From Colwellia sp. C1TZA3 (GTDB lineage Bacteria > Pseudomonadota > Gammaproteobacteria > Enterobacterales > Alteromonadaceae): DNA of 64,000 nt. Under the pieces are notes generated by a model. It was not told the DNA's origin. It saw nothing but the letters and a program-made list of their open reading frames with translations, and did no database searches. Shown here piece by piece: positions 24,725 to 35,033 of this stretch (the stretch's first letter is position 1; the number at the start of each line of letters is the position of its first letter). The position numbers were made by a program, and so were the translations under genes. The stretch covers positions 29,829-93,828 of the forward strand of contig NZ_VOLS01000010.1 in the NCBI RefSeq assembly GCF_007954265.1, read 5' to 3'.

Positions 24725-27646
24725 TTAAAATTTCTGGACTAAACGAACATACCAGCTACGACCAAATAATCGATAGTTACTTTCATCTGTATTACCATTA
24801 TTACCAGGTTCAATATAAGGAGGCTCTTCATCAGTTAAGTTTGTAATACCAGCAGTGACCTTTGTTCCAAAGTCGAACGTGTATGATGCTGAAACGTCAT
24901 GGTACATTTGCGAATCAACTTTGTACGCATGATTACCTTTACTTAGATCATTTTCATCAACTGGTGTGGTCCCCCAATATAATAGATCCTCGTATTCAGT
25001 CCCATCAATAAAGTTCATCGCATATGAAAATGTAAAGTCATTTACCGAATACATTGCTAAGAAATTAATTTTATTTTCAGCATAAGTTGTATCATTTTCA
25101 AAACGACCTGATAGGTCTTTCATCTCAAATGCAAAGTTATCAGCATTGTAAACTTGGTTCTCTCTTTCTAAAAAATGAACCCAAGTTAAATTGAAGTTAA
25201 AGTCACCACCTAATGCTTCGATGTTATATGATGCTTCAAAGTCAATGCCTTTAGCTGTCATTCTACTTAAATTAACTGAACGTTCATCGATACGCGTAAT
25301 TTCACCATTAATTCTTTCAACATTTTCACATAAAGATGTAACACCACCTAAGTAACAACCTTTTAGTGAGTCGCCAGCATTAATTGAATCAATAACATTG
25401 TCTACTTCAATTGACCAATAATCCACTGTAAGACCTAGACCTTCAGCAAAGCTAGGTGAGTATACAACACCGAAAGTAGTTGTATCACCCTCTTCAGGAT
25501 TTAGGGCAGGGTTACCACCAGCTTTAGACAATTGTTGTGAATCAGTATTGCCACTACCACCAGCAGCTACGCCGTCAGCTTGACAGTTACCTTGCTGTGT
25601 AGTACTTAAACTAGCCCAATTAGTTGAACTACATGGATCTGTAGCAGCAGGGAAAGAGTCATTCGCAGGGCCGTATAACGATCCAATACCCGGTGCGCGA
25701 TATGAAGTACCTTTAGTACCACGTACTAAAACTTCATCGTTAATTCTCCATTCCATCCCAAGTTGATAAGTTGCTTTGCCACCAAAAACATTGAAATCAT
25801 CATAGCGAACCCCAACAGGAATTTCTAAGCTGTCTCCGAATGCAGAATCTTCTAATACTGGAATACGAAACTCTGCAAATAAACTTTTAACACTAAAGCT
25901 ACCATTGGTACCTTTAGATTTGTTACCTGTTACTTCACCCAGGAATTTTCCAGAATCAACATTTTGCTCTGATTTTTCGTCTCTATATTCGAAACCAACA
26001 CCACCAGAAAGTGGGCCAGCTGGTAGTTCAAATAAATCACCACCAATAAAACCTGAAAGCACTTCAAGTTTGTAGTTAGATGAATCAACCAACGGTGCCG
26101 TAACATAATCTAACATGTCTTGAGTAACTGAACCAGGACCGCCAAAAACGTTCATAGATACACAGTTTGCTATTGGCTCTGCAGATGTACCACAAACAAT
26201 GCTTCCATCAACATCTTTAAACGATGGACCCATTGCTTTATCTAAGTTTGGACCAAAAAGTTGACCGAAATCAGTTGATGTAGTTTGACTATAACCGTAA
26301 TTATAACTCAAATCATAATACCAATTATTTCCAAACTCTCCTTCAATACCAATAACTTGTTGGAATCGAACGATATCTTGTTCAAAGCTACGTCCACCCT
26401 CCAACATACGGCGACGTGAACGTAAAACATCTTCACCAAGTGGGTTATAATAGTTATCTTTAGATACGCCATTGAATGCAACCATTACTTGATTGCCATC
26501 ACCGTCTAAAACTGGAGTACCATCTGCATCTGTTTTACCATACGTTCCAGAATAACCAGGATCAAACCTTGTGTCATAAGGTACTGCGGCTAACTCTTGA
26601 CGAGATTCTCGTTTGTTAATGCGTGTTTCAGTGAATAGCTTAATATCATCATTAAGCTGAAAAGAGCCTTCAATGAAAGCATTAATTTTTTCATATGGAG
26701 TCTGTAAATAGTTTACTGGGGCATAGTTATATGTGTCATTGTTGGCACCACCACCTACAAAATCACGCATATCAGCTAATGCAGCAATACCACCATCACA
26801 TTTACTATTTGTTTGTTGAGGCTTATGCTGTAGATAGAAATTACCACAAGGAACAGAGCCTGAGCCAACTATAATTACGTTTGGATCTGATTCATTAGTA
26901 CCTCGTAGACCGTTTTTCCAAAATGATTCTTCAAGATCACCGCCCCAAACTTGCCATGGGAAATTCAAGAACCCAATATCAGTATCGCCTTGATATACTT
27001 CTTCTTGTTTAACGTAATCAATACCCGCAACAAAATGACCATCATTGAATGCTTTACCCATTACAATACTAAAGCCGTTTTGTTCACCTTCGCTTACGTC
27101 AAATGAATTACTCGATTGAAGTGTAACTTCAACACCTTCAAAGTCTTTACGAGTAATGATGTTAACAACCCCCGCAACTGCATCAGCACCGTATGTTGCA
27201 GATGCACCATCTTTAAGTACTTCAATACGCTCAACCATAGAACTAGGAATGCTTTGGAAGTCAGAAGACACAGGACGACGACCGTTAACGAGTACTAATG
27301 TACGTGAAGAACCCAAACCACGTAACTCAACAAATGCACCACCGCTACCACCATTATTGGTAGTAGTCTGCGTTGGAGAACCTGACATAACAGCACTAGA
27401 CTGTAAAAACTGACCTACATCTTGTATACCTTGAACCTGTAATGCTTCAGCGGTAATGGTTGTTATAGGAGAAGCGCTTTCCATATCTGAACGTTTAATA
27501 CGTGAACCAGTAACTTCGATACGCTCTACTTTTTTAACTGCTTCTTCAGTTGCTGCGAAACTTTGAGTTGAAATTGCTGCGGCTGTACCTGCACCAAACA
27601 TCATGGCGACGCGCACTGCTTTAGCTATTTTACTATTGCTATACAT
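24725..27646 (-). CDS. TonB-dependent outer membrane receptor 1
   Basis: 973 aa from the ATG at 27646 (AGGGAG nine bases upstream). Signal peptide ends at SFAA. The plug domain runs roughly residues 45-190 (EVTGSRIKRSDMESASPITT, LRGLGSSRTLVLVNGRRP, ADAVAGVVNIITRKDF), followed by a large beta-barrel ending in YVRLVQKF, with the terminal Phe typical of outer membrane proteins. It imports an unknown ligand with TonB energy; many relatives take up peptides or glycans. The in-frame extension to 27691 reads through the conserved leader and is probably untranslated. Confidence 0.9.
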   Translation of the reverse strand: MYSNSKIAKAVRVAMMFGAGTAAAISTQSFAATEEAVKKVERIEVTGSRIKRSDMESASPITTITAEALQVQGIQDVGQFLQSSAVMSGSPTQTTTNNGGSGGAFVELRGLGSSRTLVLVNGRRPVSSDFQSIPSSMVERIEVLKDGASATYGADAVAGVVNIITRKDFEGVEVTLQSSNSFDVSEGEQNGFSIVMGKAFNDGHFVAGIDYVKQEEVYQGDTDIGFLNFPWQVWGGDLEESFWKNGLRGTNESDPNVIIVGSGSVPCGNFYLQHKPQQTNSKCDGGIAALADMRDFVGGGANNDTYNYAPVNYLQTPYEKINAFIEGSFQLNDDIKLFTETRINKRESRQELAAVPYDTRFDPGYSGTYGKTDADGTPVLDGDGNQVMVAFNGVSKDNYYNPLGEDVLRSRRRMLEGGRSFEQDIVRFQQVIGIEGEFGNNWYYDLSYNYGYSQTTSTDFGQLFGPNLDKAMGPSFKDVDGSIVCGTSAEPIANCVSMNVFGGPGSVTQDMLDYVTAPLVDSSNYKLEVLSGFIGGDLFELPAGPLSGGVGFEYRDEKSEQNVDSGKFLGEVTGNKSKGTNGSFSVKSLFAEFRIPVLEDSAFGDSLEIPVGVRYDDFNVFGGKATYQLGMEWRINDEVLVRGTKGTSYRAPGIGSLYGPANDSFPAATDPCSSTNWASLSTTQQGNCQADGVAAGGSGNTDSQQLSKAGGNPALNPEEGDTTTFGVVYSPSFAEGLGLTVDYWSIEVDNVIDSINAGDSLKGCYLGGVTSLCENVERINGEITRIDERSVNLSRMTAKGIDFEASYNIEALGGDFNFNLTWVHFLERENQVYNADNFAFEMKDLSGRFENDTTYAENKINFLAMYSVNDFTFSYAMNFIDGTEYEDLLYWGTTPVDENDLSKGNHAYKVDSQMYHDVSASYTFDFGTKVTAGITNLTDEEPPYIEPGNNGNTDESNYRLFGRSWYVRLVQKF

Positions 27647-28054
27647 ATGTACTCCCTGGACCACTTTCGTGATACTAGTGTTTAAATTCAAGGCTATATT
27701 GCCTTGTTGTTGAATTGTTTTTGATCATATACCTGACCTATCGGTTAAGATATTAAACTTAATGCTGTTAACAGGTCAACACAAACAGTTACATTTAGAT
27801 TACCTGAGCGAGTAATTTAAACAATAAAAAAATTAATTTCAATAAAAAACAACTAAGTACAAACACAATTTAATAATTAAACACTTACACAAATAAACAC
27901 TAACAGATCACAATAGCTTTGTTTGCTATTAAAAATGAGCAAAATAAGCCAGGATGTTAAATGTTACTATTTGATTAGAACCTAACATTTAAATAAGACC
28001 AATTCCGGTAGTTGTTAGATCAATCAATTAATTACATCAATAAATACCAGGAGA
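27647..28054 (-). other. Leader and promoter region of receptor 1
   Basis: 27647-27715 is nearly identical to the leader of receptor 2 (33420-33490). It has two small stem-loops in the RNA: CAAGGC/GCCTTG and CAC-GAAA-GTG just before the ribosome site. The rest of the gap, up to the IS630 remnant, is AT-rich with no gene. Confidence 0.6.
27751..27779 (-). promoter_or_regulatory. Candidate sigma-70 promoter of receptor 1
   Basis: On the minus strand TTGACC (27779-27774), 17 bp, then TTAATA (27756-27751). The -35 block TTGACCTGTTAAC also occurs upstream of receptor 2. It would give a 5' leader of about 100 nt. Confidence 0.5.
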
Positions 28055-29180
28055 ATGAGAACAAGACTGCTTGCCGTCTCTCACTTTGTTGATGGTAAGA
28101 GCCCCACGGAAATAGCTCGCTTTTTAAAAGTGAGTCGCACGAGCGTTAATAAATGGATCAATGCCTATTTAAATGATGGCCTCGAGGGGTTAAATGAAGG
28201 AAAACACAATGGACACCCTAAAGGTCTTACGGGTAGTCAATTACGTCGATTAAAACCTTTCATCATTAAAAGCGCTGTAAAGCCTGACGGAGGGAAACTT
28301 CAGGGAAAATATATGAAAAATTCTATCGAAGAGGAGTTTGGCGTTATCTACCAAAAAGCTCATGTTTATCACCTTTTACATTAACTGAATTTAAGTTGAA
28401 TTACGACACGCTCTAAATATCCAAAATAATCTCAACAAGCACAAGACGTTTTTAAAAAAATTCAAATTTAAAACAATCAAAAAGATCCCATTCAATGTGT
28501 CACTCGCTCAAGTTGATGTTTGGTTTCGAGATGAAGCAAGGTTTAGTCAACAAAATACCACAACAAAAATTTGGGCCAAAAAAGGCACTCGTCCCCGTGT
28601 CTATGCCTATCTGTTCGGCGCTTCTGTATCACTAATGGCAATACAGAAGCACTTATTGCACCGCTGAGCAATATGAAGGTAATAATACCAATCCCATTAA
28701 GTTATTGCTCACTTGTACTAGTTAAAATAGCTCAAGGCTGTGTTGCTCTCACTCCCAATAGCCAGCTATTGCTCAATCGAGCGCCTTACCTTGAATTATT
28801 TTTCCTGCGCACAACAAGATCACAAACTTAATGGAACTGGTATAACATCACATTTGGCATTGATTTCCAAAGCAACACAAGCAGAGCAACACAAGCAGAG
28901 CAACACGCGGTTATTATTATGGATGGAGCCAGCTGGCACCAAGAATACCTTGATCAAGATTTCCCTAGTTTAAGTATCATTCATACCCCCCATGTTCTCC
29001 TGAATTAAATCCAATAGAATAGGTCTGGTCTTGGTTGCGAGAAAATGAGTTCACTAATCAATCATTTAATAACTACGACGATATTATGGATAAATGCTCA
29101 TTAACTTGGAGCCGATTTAGAAGCGATATATACCTCACTTTTAAGCTTAGTCGTTGGCAAAAGACAGCTTTACCGTTAAA
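28055..29180 (+). pseudogene. IS630-family transposase, heavily decayed
   Basis: The first 109 codons are open and hold the HTH region (KSPTEIARFLKVSRTSVNKW). The DDE part is readable only by switching frames: VDVWFRDEARFSQQNTTTKI (first Asp), VIIMDGASWHQEYLDQDF (second Asp), ELNPIE (Glu), then SRFRSDIYLTFKLSRW. There are frameshifts, stops, a 14-bp tandem duplication (AAGCAGAGCAACAC, around 28878-28905), and a 157-bp element inserted. It cannot make transposase. Confidence 0.82.
28686..28842 (+). mobile_element. 157-bp MITE-like element, copy E (in IS630 remnant)
   Basis: Identical in sequence to copy A. TAA duplications at 28683-28685 and 28843-28845. Removing it with one TAA rejoins NMKVITSHLALISKA, which fits the IS630 transposase. 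Confidence 0.9.
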
Positions 29181-29466
29181 AAAACATTGGTAAAATTTAA
29201 GCAAGCACACGTCCATTAACGCAACAATAAACATGCTATGAATCATATTCGGATGTACTAAATTAAATGGCAATGTGTTGCATTAGCAACGACTTCATAT
29301 TTATTTGGATTACCAAAGGCAAAATAAATTTTAATTATTGAATAAAACATTAGAATGGTTACATAATTAAAAGTGCTGTAAAAAGCCTATTACAGGGAAT
29401 AACTAGAGTAACCTAATTTAGTTGACTCGGTTACTGTGTTTTGGCGTTAATCCTCAAGCCCTCTTA

Positions 29467-29626
29467 TACCAATTTGATTAATTAAGTGATCTACTTTTTC
29501 ATGAGGAAAAATAGATAAATACAAGGCATAAAATTTAGTCAGTAGTTATTCTACTTATAAATTTTATAACGCTGTAGTTATTCATTTTAACCATTAAAAA
29601 TGAGCAGGTAATTAATCAACTTGGTA
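29467..29626. mobile_element. Second MITE-like family, copy L (160 bp)
   Basis: Ends TACCAATTTGATTAATTAAG and a near-complementary right end ATTAATCAACTTGGTA; TTA duplications at 29464-29466 and 29627-29629. It is the intact reference for the interrupted copy at 63567. The rest of the 29181-29723 gap shows no gene. Confidence 0.82.
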
Positions 29627-29723
29627 TTAAACCATGAATCGTGAAAAACCCTAGTAAAGCGCTTAGCATTTTTTCATTGAGCTATATATGAATTTAAGTG
29701 GAATTTTTTTTTGAGTAGTTAGC

Positions 29724-30671
29724 TTACTTTTGCGCTCTCATCACCCAGCACAAAACACCATTCCTGAGGTTAACAACATCAAATTTACAGGAAGACCAAT
29801 TATTATTAGTCAGCAATTTTATACCTTCTATATCTAACTTTGACTGTGATGCCATATTTTGATCTTGTAAACGACGTTGAAATGAGTGTAAGTTTTCAAT
29901 AATTTTTATCACTTTTTTTTCATCTGTATTCTGCCAATTAATGATTGCTGGGAGTAATTCTTTTACTAGTAAATTATACCAATCTAACTCATCTTCAGAG
30001 CTACACTTACTCTGTTCTTCTTTAAACAGCTGCAATAAATTAACATTTTTTTGTTTAAATTGAATTTGCTGTTTAGGGCTAAGGTGGTTTTTATTTTCCA
30101 TTGTCTGACAAAACCGACCAAAATCTTGTAGTTGAGTTAACAAGCCATCAACTTGGTTTAAATTATTAATTACTTTTAGACCTAATCTGCAATCAGCTGA
30201 AATGAAGGAGTCTTGATGATGAATTAAGGCAATAAACTCTCCACCTGACTTTAATACCCTATTAACTTCTAATAGCGCTGCAGCGGATTCAGCATATTCA
30301 AAGCCAAATTGACTTATAACATAATCAAACTTACCACTATCAAATACTAAGTTTTCAGAAAGAGTATTACCATAAAAATTTATACTTTTAAGGTGTTGGT
30401 AGCTAGGGTCTGAAGGAAAATAAAGTAATAAGGGATCAATATTTGCGGCGTCTGATGCGAAAACGTCAAAACCTGAATTAAACTGTTTAGCTAAAACAGC
30501 TAATCCACCATTACCCGAAGCTAAATCTAAAATTGTTGCTAATTGAGGCAGTGTATTAAAAATATTTTGCCAAAAACTGGCAATTTTACCAACATATCCT
30601 TGGCTGTGCTCTCCTTCTGCAAAACTATTAAGTGATTTGGTACCCGACCAATATGAATTCCAATGCTGCAT
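29724..30671 (-). CDS. Class I SAM-dependent methyltransferase
   Basis: 315 aa. The SAM-binding motif I is LDLASGNGGLAVLA at about residues 47-60, followed by FDVFASDA and YVISQFGFEYAESAAALLEV, then LKSGGEFIALIHH. The substrate is unknown; the C-terminal 150 residues are helical and not recognisable. It follows receptor 2 on the same strand but a terminator separates them. Confidence 0.8.
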   Translation of the reverse strand: MQHWNSYWSGTKSLNSFAEGEHSQGYVGKIASFWQNIFNTLPQLATILDLASGNGGLAVLAKQFNSGFDVFASDAANIDPLLLYFPSDPSYQHLKSINFYGNTLSENLVFDSGKFDYVISQFGFEYAESAAALLEVNRVLKSGGEFIALIHHQDSFISADCRLGLKVINNLNQVDGLLTQLQDFGRFCQTMENKNHLSPKQQIQFKQKNVNLLQLFKEEQSKCSSEDELDWYNLLVKELLPAIINWQNTDEKKVIKIIENLHSFQRRLQDQNMASQSKLDIEGIKLLTNNNWSSCKFDVVNLRNGVLCWVMRAQK

Positions 30672-30687
30672 TTTTATTTATCCAATA

Positions 30688-30716
30688 TAAAAAAGGCGGG
30701 TATAAACCCACCTTTT
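30688..30716 (-). terminator. Intrinsic terminator of the second TonB-dependent receptor
   Basis: AAAGGCGGGT/ACCCaCCTTT stem with a short loop and T tract on the minus strand, about 30 bp after the stop. Between it and the stop is a short TTAAC tandem repeat (about 30715-30735). Confidence 0.8.
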
Positions 30717-30746
30717 AACTTAACTTAACTTAACTTATATTGTACT

Positions 30747-33419
30747 TTAGAACGATTGAGCTAGACGTAAATAAGTAATACGACCATATGCATCATAAAG
30801 ATTAAAGTTATAGTTACGACCACTGAAACTACTTAACTGTGGTTCCTTTTCAAATGCATTTTGCATACCAAAAGATATTTTAGTGCCTGTATCAAAGCTA
30901 TATGTTGCTTGAAGGTCATGTGTGATCCAGGTTGCAATGTTACCAGTACGCTCTACGCTACCGTCAGCTACTTGTGTCACATCTTCATATTGAGAACCAA
31001 TCATGTTCATATTCCATGTCAGATCTAAGTTTTTCCAAGTGTAGCTGTTAGTCAAAGTAGCACGTTGTTGCGGCTCGCCTGTATCTTTAATTGTGTTGCG
31101 ACCACCATCAATTTTACTATCAAACTGGTGACTAAATTGTAATGATTGCTTTAACATACCCGCATCGTTAAAATCAAAAGTAGTATTCACGTTTAAGTCA
31201 AGACCACTGATTTCCCATTTGCCTTCATTAGCGTAACCTTGGGTAATTAGTTGAATACCACCGTTACTTAAACGTTCAACACCTAAACCTGCTGGAATTG
31301 GGTCGCCTGTTTGTTCACGAGTCAGAATAGTATCCGCACCAAAGAAACGGATCATATTAGAAATTTCAATCTGATAATAGTCAGCTGAAAAGTTTAACCA
31401 ATCCGAAGGTTGATAAGCTAAGCCTAAAGACAGCTGCTCCGATGACTCAGAACCCATCTTTTTATTAGCTAAGGTAATCGCATTTACTTGTACGTCACAG
31501 TCAGCTGCTTCTCCAAAGTTTAAACAAGATGGAGCATCTGAAACACTTGGGTTATCCGGAGCTGGCTTAGCCGTTAGAATATCCAATGTGGGTGCGCGGA
31601 AACCTTCACCGTATGATGCACGAAATACTAATCCGTCCATGACATCATATTTTAAAGAAACTTTAGGTGAGAAGTCACTACCGTAATCAGAATATTTATC
31701 ATAACGGCCCGCTACAGTAAACTCTAAACCGTCCATTACTGGAAATAACGCTTCAAAAAAAGCACCTTTAACGTTACGACCACCACCAGCACTGTTACCT
31801 GAAGAACCACCAACTTGACCCGCTTCCGATAATGAATCATAAGTATCAGAGTAGTCTTCTTTACGGTATTCAGCACCTACAACAGCTTGTAATGTGCCAC
31901 CTTGCATTTCCATCACGTCAAATGCAACAGAACCAAAAACCTCTTCTTGCTCAAAAGTGCCGATACGTGCAGTAGTTACTTTAAGGCCACTTAAAAGAGA
32001 GTCGTAGTCGCTTCTTGCTGCATCAGTTGTAAAACGATCACCAAACGGGTCGTTTAGCATGTATGCACCACTATCCATTGCAGTACGAGCATTACTACCC
32101 ATTAAATAGTTACGACCAATACCATAAGTTTTAGTTTTGTTTTTACGTGCGCCAAAATCAACAGCAAAACCACCGATCTCGCCTTCGACACCGATCATAA
32201 AATCAGTTGACCAGTTATCAATTTCGTTATCACGGTTTCCTAAAGCAGCAAAACGGTGACGAATTTGAGCTAATTCTGGATCTCGTGGATCATCACCGTT
32301 AGCAAGATCTTCGGCACGATCTGCTTCACGTCTAGCTTCTAGTTCAGCAGCATATGCAGCGTCATAAAAAGCACTATTAGGATTGTATGGGTTATTTGGA
32401 CTATCATCAGATAAATATGCTGCATCACCAGCATCATTTAACGAAGGCGCATAACGACCAAATGATTTAGTTTTTGAAATCAAAGTATGAGAAAAAAGTC
32501 TCCAATCATCGTTAATTTCATAATCAGCTTTTAAGAAAGCTGATTGGTTAGCAGTTGAAGCTTCGTTGGCGTTAGTCGCATTAAAATTATAACCACAGTT
32601 GCCAGCAGAGCCAAAGTTGAAATTTTCTAAGCCATCACATTCAGCTTGTGAAATAATAGATTTATAACCAGCATCTTTTTTCACGTTTACACCAAAGCTT
32701 GATGCGCCTGGTGAGACCCATGGGTAATCATGTTCAAAAATAATGTCACGGCTGTTCCAAGAAACACCAGCGATAACAGAAGACCTATCGTTAGAAGCAC
32801 CAAATACAGCTGAACCTTCTTCTCGCTCTCCACCATCAGATGGTAAGCTTATTTCTGAAGCGCCAAGACGTAACTCAACACCGTTAAAGTCTTTTCTAGT
32901 AATAACGTTAATTACACCAGCGATAGCATCAGAACCGTATACAGCTGAGGCACCGTCAGACAAAATTTCAATACGCTCGATAGCGGCCATCGGGATTGAG
33001 TTCAAATCTTGAGCGTTACCTGTTGAAGGTGATTTAGGTAAACGACGACCATCAACCAAAATCAATGAGCGCTCAGCACCTAGGCCACGCAAGTTTACTT
33101 GTGAAACGCCCTGTGCAGAACTACCAGATTGTGGACGGAAAGAACCGGCAGCATTGAAGCTAGTGTTACGTAATAAATCTGAAACAGAGGTTTGACCTGA
33201 AAAATCAATTGCAGCACGATCAATGACAGTAACTGGAATGGAACCTTCTAAATCTGTGCGTTTAATACGAGAACCTGTTACAGAAATTCTTTCAACATCC
33301 TTCATTTCTCCAGCTTCATCTTCAGCTGCAAATGCTGGTGCTGAAATTGCTGCGGCTGCACCGGCACCAAACATCATGGCGATGCGTACTGCTTTAGCTA
33401 CTTTGCTATTGTTATACAT
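30747..33419 (-). CDS. TonB-dependent outer membrane receptor 2
   Basis: 890 aa from the ATG at 33419 (AGGGAG upstream). Signal peptide ends at AFAA. Plug domain: SVTGSRIKRTDLEGSIPVTV, LRGLGAERSLILVDGRRLPK, SDAIAGVINVITRKDFNGVE. The barrel ends in YLRLAQSF. Its first 30 residues and its leader closely match receptor 1, while the barrels differ, so the two probably recognise different ligands. The upstream in-frame start at 33464 lies in the shared leader. Confidence 0.9.
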   Translation of the reverse strand: MYNNSKVAKAVRIAMMFGAGAAAAISAPAFAAEDEAGEMKDVERISVTGSRIKRTDLEGSIPVTVIDRAAIDFSGQTSVSDLLRNTSFNAAGSFRPQSGSSAQGVSQVNLRGLGAERSLILVDGRRLPKSPSTGNAQDLNSIPMAAIERIEILSDGASAVYGSDAIAGVINVITRKDFNGVELRLGASEISLPSDGGEREEGSAVFGASNDRSSVIAGVSWNSRDIIFEHDYPWVSPGASSFGVNVKKDAGYKSIISQAECDGLENFNFGSAGNCGYNFNATNANEASTANQSAFLKADYEINDDWRLFSHTLISKTKSFGRYAPSLNDAGDAAYLSDDSPNNPYNPNSAFYDAAYAAELEARREADRAEDLANGDDPRDPELAQIRHRFAALGNRDNEIDNWSTDFMIGVEGEIGGFAVDFGARKNKTKTYGIGRNYLMGSNARTAMDSGAYMLNDPFGDRFTTDAARSDYDSLLSGLKVTTARIGTFEQEEVFGSVAFDVMEMQGGTLQAVVGAEYRKEDYSDTYDSLSEAGQVGGSSGNSAGGGRNVKGAFFEALFPVMDGLEFTVAGRYDKYSDYGSDFSPKVSLKYDVMDGLVFRASYGEGFRAPTLDILTAKPAPDNPSVSDAPSCLNFGEAADCDVQVNAITLANKKMGSESSEQLSLGLAYQPSDWLNFSADYYQIEISNMIRFFGADTILTREQTGDPIPAGLGVERLSNGGIQLITQGYANEGKWEISGLDLNVNTTFDFNDAGMLKQSLQFSHQFDSKIDGGRNTIKDTGEPQQRATLTNSYTWKNLDLTWNMNMIGSQYEDVTQVADGSVERTGNIATWITHDLQATYSFDTGTKISFGMQNAFEKEPQLSSFSGRNYNFNLYDAYGRITYLRLAQSF

Positions 33420-34238
33420 AAATACTCCCTGGACCACTTTCGTGATGTTAGTGTTTAAATTCAAGGCTATGTTGCCTATTTTTGAATTATTTTTGCTCTT
33501 TAGTCATAGACCTAATTTACTCTTCTGGTCATAAACCTGACTTGTCTACTAAGACATTGACTTAATAATGTTACAATAAAGTTAACAGGTCAATACAATA
33601 TTGTTGTAATTTAGTTACTGGGTCAATACAAACCAGTTACGTTTTAATAACTTTAGATTAGGTTAATAAGTGAACGCAGCAAAAAAACCGCATAGTAACC
33701 ACTAAAAAAAATAAAATGCCATACAGAGTGAACTTATATAAATAAACACGAATACATCACAACCCCCTACTGCCACATTAAAATTAAACCATATAAAACA
33801 ATGGATAAAATTTAATCACCTCATTTAACGAGAACTAGTGTTTTAAAAAAATAATTTTTTATAATATAAAAAATAACCAAAAAATTAGCATAAGCAAATT
33901 ATTACAAACACTTAAGAAAACACTATTCTTTGTAAATAAAATGAGACATTTTCTTGTTTTTATTAATATTTGTTTTGTAGGTGAGCTAAGAAAATGCTGA
34001 GGTTCTATTGCATTACTAATTATATTAGGCGAGTTATTAATATTTAAAGTTATAACAGTATCGAAATTATTAGTACCCCAGATCCTTAACGGCATACTAA
34101 AAATATCTAAGTTAGGTTTAATGACTACGCATTAACTAAAAACTGACTGCACACTTAGAAAATTGAAGAATAAATGGCAATCAAATCAAGGTTTCACTGT
34201 GGTATAGTTAATGCTAAATTTTATACGCAATAAATCCT
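33420..34238 (-). other. Leader and promoter of receptor 2, then AT-rich gap
   Basis: 33420-33490 repeats the leader of receptor 1 (GGC/GCC stem-loop flanked by TTCAA/TTGAA, then CAC-GAAA-GTG before the ribosome site). From about 33660 to 34238 the sequence is very AT-rich and holds no gene I can support. Confidence 0.55.
33565..33593 (-). promoter_or_regulatory. Candidate sigma-70 promoter of receptor 2
   Basis: TTGACC (33593-33588), 17 bp, CATTAT (33570-33565) on the minus strand. Same TTGACCTGTTAAC block and spacing as receptor 1. It would give a leader of about 140 nt. Confidence 0.5.
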
Positions 34239-35021
34239 ATGATCAGTGATCCCGTCCTAGACATGAGTTTATGGATAACCTTATGTAGTGTCGGCTTTGT
34301 CGCAGGGCTAATTGATGCCATCGCCGGTGGTGGTGGCATGCTCACCGTTCCAACGCTACTAACGTCAGGCTTGCCGCCACATGTTGCGTTGGGTACAAAT
34401 AAGCTCGCGGCGTCTTTTGGTTCATTCACTGCATCATTTGCTTTCTATCGCAAAAGACTTTTTAACCCTAAATATTGGCGACTTGCTATTATTACTACCG
34501 CCATTGGCGCTATTTTAGGCACTATAATGGTTAACTTTTTATCCGTAGAATTTTTAGATAAATACATCCCTGTGCTAATAATTATGACCGCGATATATAC
34601 CTTACTTTCAAGCGTAGTCACTAGTGAAATACATGGTTTGCCATTAAAAACCATGTCGATTAAATGCAAACAAGTTGTGCAAGGTTTAATTTTAGGATTT
34701 TATGATGGCCTTGCAGGCCCTGGTACAGGCGCATTTTGGGTAAGCTCGTCTAATGCGTTATATAAGATCAATATTCTTTTAAGTTCTGGCTTGGCGCGGT
34801 CTACCAATTTTGTTAGTAACTTTTTTAGCTTGTTAACTTTTATCTACCTTGGCCATGTTAACTTTGTTTTAGGTATTTCTATGGGAATATTTATGATGCT
34901 AGGTGCATGGGTAGGCGCTCATTGGGCGATTAAATTTGGCAGTAAGTTTATCCGCCCAGTATTTATTACTGTGGTCATTATAATGTCTGTTAACTTGGGC
35001 TACCAAGCTTGGCTGAGCTAA
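34239..35021 (+). CDS. TSUP family (TauE/SafE, YfcA-like) membrane permease
   Basis: 260 aa, about eight membrane helices. The family hallmarks are GFVAGLIDAIAGGGGMLTVP in the first half and the related GFYDGLAGPGTGAFWV in the second. Members export sulfite, sulfoacetate or related organic anions; the substrate is not evident. It starts at ATG 34239, and priC begins 12 bp after its stop, so they are probably co-transcribed. Confidence 0.88.
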   Translation: MISDPVLDMSLWITLCSVGFVAGLIDAIAGGGGMLTVPTLLTSGLPPHVALGTNKLAASFGSFTASFAFYRKRLFNPKYWRLAIITTAIGAILGTIMVNFLSVEFLDKYIPVLIIMTAIYTLLSSVVTSEIHGLPLKTMSIKCKQVVQGLILGFYDGLAGPGTGAFWVSSSNALYKINILLSSGLARSTNFVSNFFSLLTFIYLGHVNFVLGISMGIFMMLGAWVGAHWAIKFGSKFIRPVFITVVIIMSVNLGYQAWLS

Positions 35022-35033
35022 AAAAGGTTACTT

